NCBI GenBank assembly: GCA_050084515.1
Contig: CM114271.1
Span: forward strand, 58,156,001 to 58,220,000
Direction of reading: 5' to 3'
DNA: 64,000 nucleotides
From: Blasia pusilla
Taxonomy: Eukaryota > Marchantiophyta > Marchantiopsida > Blasiales
Numbering within the stretch: position 1 is the first letter of the stretch; each line of letters starts with the position of its first letter. The translations under genes were made by a program, and so were the position numbers. Positions 59,698 to 64,000 of the stretch are shown in pieces. Under the pieces are notes generated by a model that did not search any database, was not told the origin of the DNA, and worked only from the letters and a program-made list of their open reading frames with translations.

Positions 59698-60374
59698 GCA
59701 TGTGGGTGAAAGGGGTTTGAACCTTCAATCATTCCAACATGGACACGAATGCCTCAATTGAAGCGTATCATGGAAATATGAAACTCGTTCCAAGGGAGAC
59801 AAATAGCCAATTGGCAGCTCGACGTTGTGATTGGTTGATGAATGAGTGGATATGGAAAGTGGAACCATTCTACCACCAAATAAAATTATGTAAGAATGCT
59901 GGTTTTTATGATAATGAACACGAGGAAAAAGTGGTATGTGCTTCAATATTGAAAGGAAGATGCATTCCTGACTCACATTGCCACATCTCGTCATCGATAA
60001 TGGCTATGGTGAAAAGCCAGACGACGGTAGGGATTGTATATGACGTATACAATTTCCAATCAGAATATTGTACATGCAATTCTTGGAGTTGTAAGGGTAA
60101 GATATGCAAACACCAAATGAAGTGTTTGCTCATGTGCGGCTACATTGCAAAGGAGATTGTAAGGGCGATAGGAACAACGCGAGGAACGATGCAGGGTGGG
60201 ATGCGTGCTTTGTTCATGGAGAAACTGAACCAAGATGTTGGGGATATGGACCTTGGATCAGAGCCAAATGATGGTACTAATGCTTTCTTATACCACGAAA
60301 ATGATTGCATCAATACATGTGGATCGAACGACGGAAACAAAGAAAGTACAATGACTTATTTACAACAACCATAA
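59698..60374 (+). pseudogene. MULE transposase C-terminal exon with SWIM zinc finger
   Basis: The frame carries MWVKGV, a TGA, then NHSNMDTNASIEAYHGN, RRCDWLMNEWIWKVEPFYHQ, and the CxC...CxH SWIM motif followed by MKCLLMCG. SWIM fingers at this position are usual for MULE transposases and relatives. After the finger the Asp/Asn-rich tail ends at 60374. The upstream stop and missing core make the protein non-functional here. Confidence 0.85.
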
Positions 60375-61960
60375 AAAGTTTTCGATAGCAAAGGAGATGA
60401 AGTCGTGGCAGAAAATGGAGGTATTCGTCCCGCAAGTGCACAATTGTCAATATTGTACTCTAATTTAGGAACACATGTGTTGATAGAGATGAACTTCTAT
60501 TGCTTGGTGCAAATTTAATGAGGAATTGTGTGGGTCAACTAGCGCAAGCTCAGAAAAATAAGCAAAGAGGAATGTCATTGAGCCACAAAATGCATTAGTA
60601 GAATATACTGGAGGGTAAGCCGGCTCAAGTAACTCTATCAAATGAACAAAATCACTCGTTGAGCGGTTGCATCAGTGAGCTAAGAAGAATTCATCACAAT
60701 CTTACGATGTTGCCCAGCCATAGTGCCCCAATTTCCTACAATGCCAAAACGCCATCGACTTACTTTGTAGAAACAATTGGAGTAAGAGGCAAGTGTGGGC
60801 ATTTCCCGCACCCATGACTCAAAAGTTTCAGTCTCACAAAGCTATAGGAAACAAAAGTATGACGGAAAACACTTGGATTTTGTAGTTGACGTTAGTGATC
60901 ATCGCCCAGACCTGTGAAGACTCCTAAAGTACCATACTGAATTTCTTCTTTTGAAACATATGAAGAAGCAAGGGGATAGATAATTTGACATTCACTTTCT
61001 ATCATGCACCCTAAAAGCCTGCACTCCCTAGATTTGCAAAAATATTTGCAATTGGTTGTCCTCGCGTGAATGTTGTATCTAAGAAGTATTATCGCCACTC
61101 CCATGTTTTGGGTTTGATTCACGAATGTTATGACTTACATTTTGGCATTGCCTAGTTTTTTGTTTTGCACAATGGTGTTGAAGTGTTATCTTCGTAAGAC
61201 TTATCTTATAGCCTAGTCTTATGGGCACGGTCTTCTATAGCACTTTCAAAAAATCAATTTATAAGGTGATCTGTATTTTGAAGAAGTACTTCAAAAATTT
61301 ATGTTGACTAATGTTCCATATGTAAGCCTGATGTCTCTCATTGCCTTTGTACAAGTCTATGCATACGAAGGGATAGCCCCGGGAGGAGATCAATGTAAAA
61401 GTGTAAAGTAGGATACATGTGTAGTGCCACAAGAGCATTGAAGTAGGAAATTGGTCGTGAAATTTGTACAATTGGATTATTTACTGTAATCTAGAAATTT
61501 ATGCAATTCCATGAGTAAAGTGTTTTTGGTCCCAATTTCTGTTTATACATTTTATGATGATTATGCTACTTTTCAGATGGTAGTATTTCATTACAGTTTA
61601 TAGATTGTGAGAGGTTCATCTAGAAGTGAATTCCTTTGTGATAGGGCACTGTTAGGGCACTATTACGGTGTGAGAGAATTTGGACTGGTCGGGTGTGTGT
61701 TGAAATTTTCTTGTGATAGTGGGCAGTCATTAATTGTCTGCTGATTCTGCTATCTTATTTCAGACGATGGTAGCCACGGTTAACAGATTGTGAGAGGCGA
61801 GAGTTTGGCCAAGAAGAAAATTCCTTTGGTGCAATTTCTGTTGGATCCATTGCAACGCTGTCGTATAGTAAAATCAACCAGTGTGTAAACTCCTTCGTCA
61901 TTAAGTGTTAGATAGAGTTTCATTAGTATTAAGTAAATTGGATTAGAAAAAGGAGATTCT
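60375..61960. other. Unassigned 3' flank of the MULE with a two-copy direct repeat
   Basis: No gene is recognised. Segments at about 61575-61660 and 61757-61840 share a cagatggtag/cagacgatggtag start, agattgtgagagg and gaattcctttg/aaattcctttgg, spaced about 186 bp. The MULE 3' terminal inverted repeat was not located. Confidence 0.45.
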
Positions 61961-63126
61961 TATGTTTAAACCTCTTTATGGTGCCTCTTTTATGCGGGCC
62001 CAACTTTAGGAAAATGAGGTAATAAATAAAAGATGACTTTGTAAAAGTAAAGTAGTTGCTTTAATGAAAAGCAAAAGTAGTCTTGGTTGGTAGCTAGGTT
62101 AGTTGGGGTAATTTGGAAAATATCATGTGGGTAAAAGAGGATATTTTGGAAGAGATAAGAGGAAATCTACTTGTGTCAAAATGTGATTGGCTAAGCCTTG
62201 AGAGGAAGCCATGTGGCACAAGATAAGATAAGCTCTATTTCGTACTCTTGTGGATCCCTTGTGAGTATATAAAGAGGAGGGACCTTCAAGGGTTCATCAC
62301 CTTCTATTCCACATCTTGAGTCTCTTGTGTCTCTCTTGAGTGTATGGCTTTGGGATTGCTTGCTCTTCCAATGAGAGTGGATCACCCCTCTTGGGAGAGT
62401 AACTTGACTATGGTCTATTCTTTGAAAGATTTCTAGAGTGTGGTGTGTATGTGTGGGGATGAGAGGTTTGTCACCGTAGAGGAGTTTAGTCATACTAAAA
62501 TAGCGGAAGTTTTGGCTTGTTACTTCCCCAATGAGAGTGGATTACCCTCTTGGGAGAATAACTCCTTAAAACCCATTTTTGAGGAGAGTAGAGAATGTGT
62601 GTCAAGCATGGATAGGGATGGAGCACGAGCTGTGCCCGACTTTCCTTTCCTCAATCCTTACCATGTCAAGGTACTCTTTGTAGATAGGCACTGGTTCACT
62701 CGCTATTTAGTTTATCACTTTGGGGAGGCGTTCATGAACCAGGTCATGCAATCTCCAACTTCGGTGATTCTTCCTATCACATATGGAAGGACATGGGATT
62801 GTACTTTGTATGTCCTTATATAGCGATCCATGGATGTCAATAGGCCTGGTCAAGTAGGGTTTAACACTAGTTGTGCTATCTTTCTTGTGTACAAACGTAA
62901 AATAGTTTATAGGGATTTTATAGTTAGGAATTTCGGGGTCCGATGTTACGAAGAAGTGATCGCCTCGGCACTTCCATTTGTGATACCTGTCGTGAGAGAA
63001 TGGAGAGTGTACATCATAATTTTGTATTGAAAAAGGAGAACTTATTAGAGAGTTCACCTTGCATCGACCGCATCTACCGCAACTAGAAGGCCCGCCCTTG
63101 CTCGAAGAAAGATTCTCGACACGACA
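61961..63126 (+). repeat. 5' LTR of a retroelement (left limit uncertain)
   Basis: A TATA box (gagtatataaagagg, about 62264-62278) suits an LTR promoter. The right end cgacacgaca lies directly before a primer-binding site. A short repeat (caatgagagtgga, then accctcttggga) recurs at 62367 and 62528. No TG start was fixed, so the LTR length of about 1.1 kb is approximate. Confidence 0.5.
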
Positions 63127-63129
63127 AAA

Positions 63130-63148
63130 TGGTGCTTCCATTGAGAGC
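63130..63148 (+). promoter_or_regulatory. Primer-binding-site-like sequence
   Basis: TGGTGCTTCCATTGAGAGC follows the LTR end by three bases. Near-identical TGGTGCTTTCATTGAGAGC sequences commonly occur at this place in plant LTR retroelements. Confidence 0.6.
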
Positions 63149-63193
63149 TCTTTGAGGCGGTAGTTTGTGTTTGCAAGTTGGAGTCTTATCAAG

Positions 63194-63607
63194 ATGACTA
63201 CTTTTGGGAGTACTTCATCAATGGGAACTGAGGGAGCTGAGGATCTTCTCCGAACTTTGACAACATTGTTGAGCCAACAAGGAGGAGTTCACATCGGAGA
63301 GCAAAGATCAACAAGGGCTCTCCAAGCGATTGTGAAGAAGTTGGGGAGATTTGATGGCAGGAACATCACCAAGTATGTTCGAGAGTACGTCTGTGAGATG
63401 GAGGTAAATCGTGTATCCGAAGGTGATATGGTGTCAAGTTTTGAGTTAGCTGTAATACCAGAGATCCGTAGTCAAGTAAAGAAGTTGAGAGCAGAAAATC
63501 CAACCTCATGGGAGGAGTACGAACAGTTGCTGAACTTACACACATTTCACCTTCGGTTGCATTGCTTGTCATTTGCCTGCACACATTCCATTCATACATT
63601 TCTGTGA
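63194..63607 (+). pseudogene. Retrotransposon gag N-terminal part, truncated
   Basis: Starts ATG (MTTFGSTSSMGTEGAEDLL). Residues IVKKLGRFDGRNITKYVREY, RVSEGDMVSSFELAVIPEIR and NPTSWEEYEQLL are gag-like, with a helical domain and no catalytic motif. After about 63535 the reading no longer resembles gag and stops at 63607, so the element is cut off there. Spacing of LTR, primer-binding site and ATG (about 45 nt) supports this start. Confidence 0.65.
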
Positions 63608-64000
63608 TAGTGTGGCGACTATGTGGGACTATATTGTACTTGTATTATTCGTTGTGCAAACTCCTTGCTGGTTATCAGTTTTACATACACATGGTAGAGA
63701 GTTAGGATAGGCGTTTGCTGTAAGTATGTTTACAGCCATTACACCAGCATAAATTCATGTTGGTTTCAAACATCTTATGTAGAATACAAAGGTAATGAGT
63801 CAAGCTTACAAGGCAAAACAAACATAATTCCAGCCAACTTACAGCTTTAAATTCAATACCGACTTACAATCATGTTGGTTTGTAAAGGGCGCCATGTTAA
63901 GGACATACCCGGAAAAATGAACGCACTTTACTCATAAGCCATAGCCTCCAAAGGCTTCCCGACCGTAATGCCTGCCTAGGTAAGAAAACTCCTAAACTGC
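63608..64000. other. Unassigned sequence at the window end
   Basis: No gene is confirmed. On the minus strand a short putative last exon (63971-63928, ending ...GKPLEAMAYE then TAA, with a CAG acceptor) is possible but too short to judge. Confidence 0.25.

Larger units (their letters stand above)
52769..60374 (+). mobile_element. MULE (Mutator-like) transposase gene, split by a copia insertion
   Basis: Segments in order: N-terminal region 52769-53160 (PWDKGDIIYIPWAWLNDFLE; ANFWVKNVDVPHERSS; EYKPRATTNKGCYRVYHYS-stop-GPKDYRGN); 53598-53880 (LRELGQEI, LRRDIAMESWL, GEVFFYQPYQSKECPFIL); the copia element; 59014-59172 (EGDIAPWLEAMR, PRCIMTDCSIAEINTL, a DDE-region block); about 59313-59593 (HHWHKHLRTKVSDRVKQCEL, SKEIVAHGG); and 59698-60374, with NHSNMDTNASIEAYHGNMK and a SWIM zinc finger CTCNSWSCKGKICKH (about 60069). 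An intron at 59594-59697 (GTAAAT...TTTGTAG) restores NEGMWV in frame. A second intron with donor GTGAGG at 59173 is likely. About 50-60 codons normally present between the two sides of the copia insertion are missing. Confidence 0.82.

Noticed and set aside
63928-63971. Possible last exon of a minus-strand gene at the window end
   Set aside because: Only 44 nt with one plausible acceptor; cannot be distinguished from chance without the neighbouring sequence.

Overview
The window looks like nuclear DNA of a land plant. The evidence is a spliced plant-type F-box/MYND gene with GT-AG introns, surrounded by plant classes of transposable element (Ty1/copia, Ty3/gypsy, MULE), AT-rich and GC-rich blocks, and long non-coding stretches. 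I cannot name the species. A seed-free plant is my guess, from the kind of gypsy and non-LTR families present, and it is only an inference.

Layout. 1-0.8 kb: 3' end of a decayed Ty3/gypsy pol whose integrase is followed by a PHD finger. 0.8-5.4 kb: mostly unassigned. 5.67-7.44 kb (minus): the one convincing host gene, a three-exon F-box protein with a MYND zinc finger. 8-20 kb: unassigned sequence with GC-rich simple repeats, a foldback element at 10 kb and a short tandem repeat at 18.3 kb. 20.4-23.9 kb (minus): a decayed non-LTR retrotransposon of the type with a restriction-like endonuclease. 24-31.7 kb: AT-rich sequence with an old degenerate array of about 75-bp units, three long hairpins and microsatellites. 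31.75-33.18 kb: fragment of a gypsy-type LTR region. 33.18-40.12 kb (minus): a hybrid retroelement. Its 5' two thirds are gypsy (LTR, gag, protease, a cytosine-5 DNA methyltransferase domain, first part of RT). Its 3' third is copia (rest of RT, RNase H, polypurine tract, LTR). 42.96-44.88 kb (minus): a second gypsy copy of the same family in which the methyltransferase core is deleted. 46-50.2 kb: an RPA-like fragment, minisatellites and a decayed unrecognised coding region. 50.2-52.1 kb: a 67-bp tandem repeat split by a 1.35-kb solo LTR with a 5-bp target duplication. 52.8-60.4 kb: a MULE transposase gene interrupted by an almost complete copia element (53.88-58.98 kb). 62-63.6 kb: LTR, primer-binding site and start of gag of another retroelement.

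The most interesting item is the methyltransferase-bearing gypsy lineage. In 35.43-36.54 kb, between protease and reverse transcriptase, C5-methyltransferase motifs I (FGGIST), IV (GWPCQ), VI (ENV, here KNV) and C-terminal conserved blocks can be read in order. The PHD-finger integrase at the start of the window is probably the 3' end of the same kind of element, so the full element would carry both a DNA-methylation writer and a chromatin-reader-like finger. All copies here are dead. Their premature stops are strongly biased to TAG and TGA, as expected if CAG and CGA codons decayed by deamination of methylated cytosine.

Only the F-box gene looks functional. Everything else with coding similarity is transposon-derived and broken.
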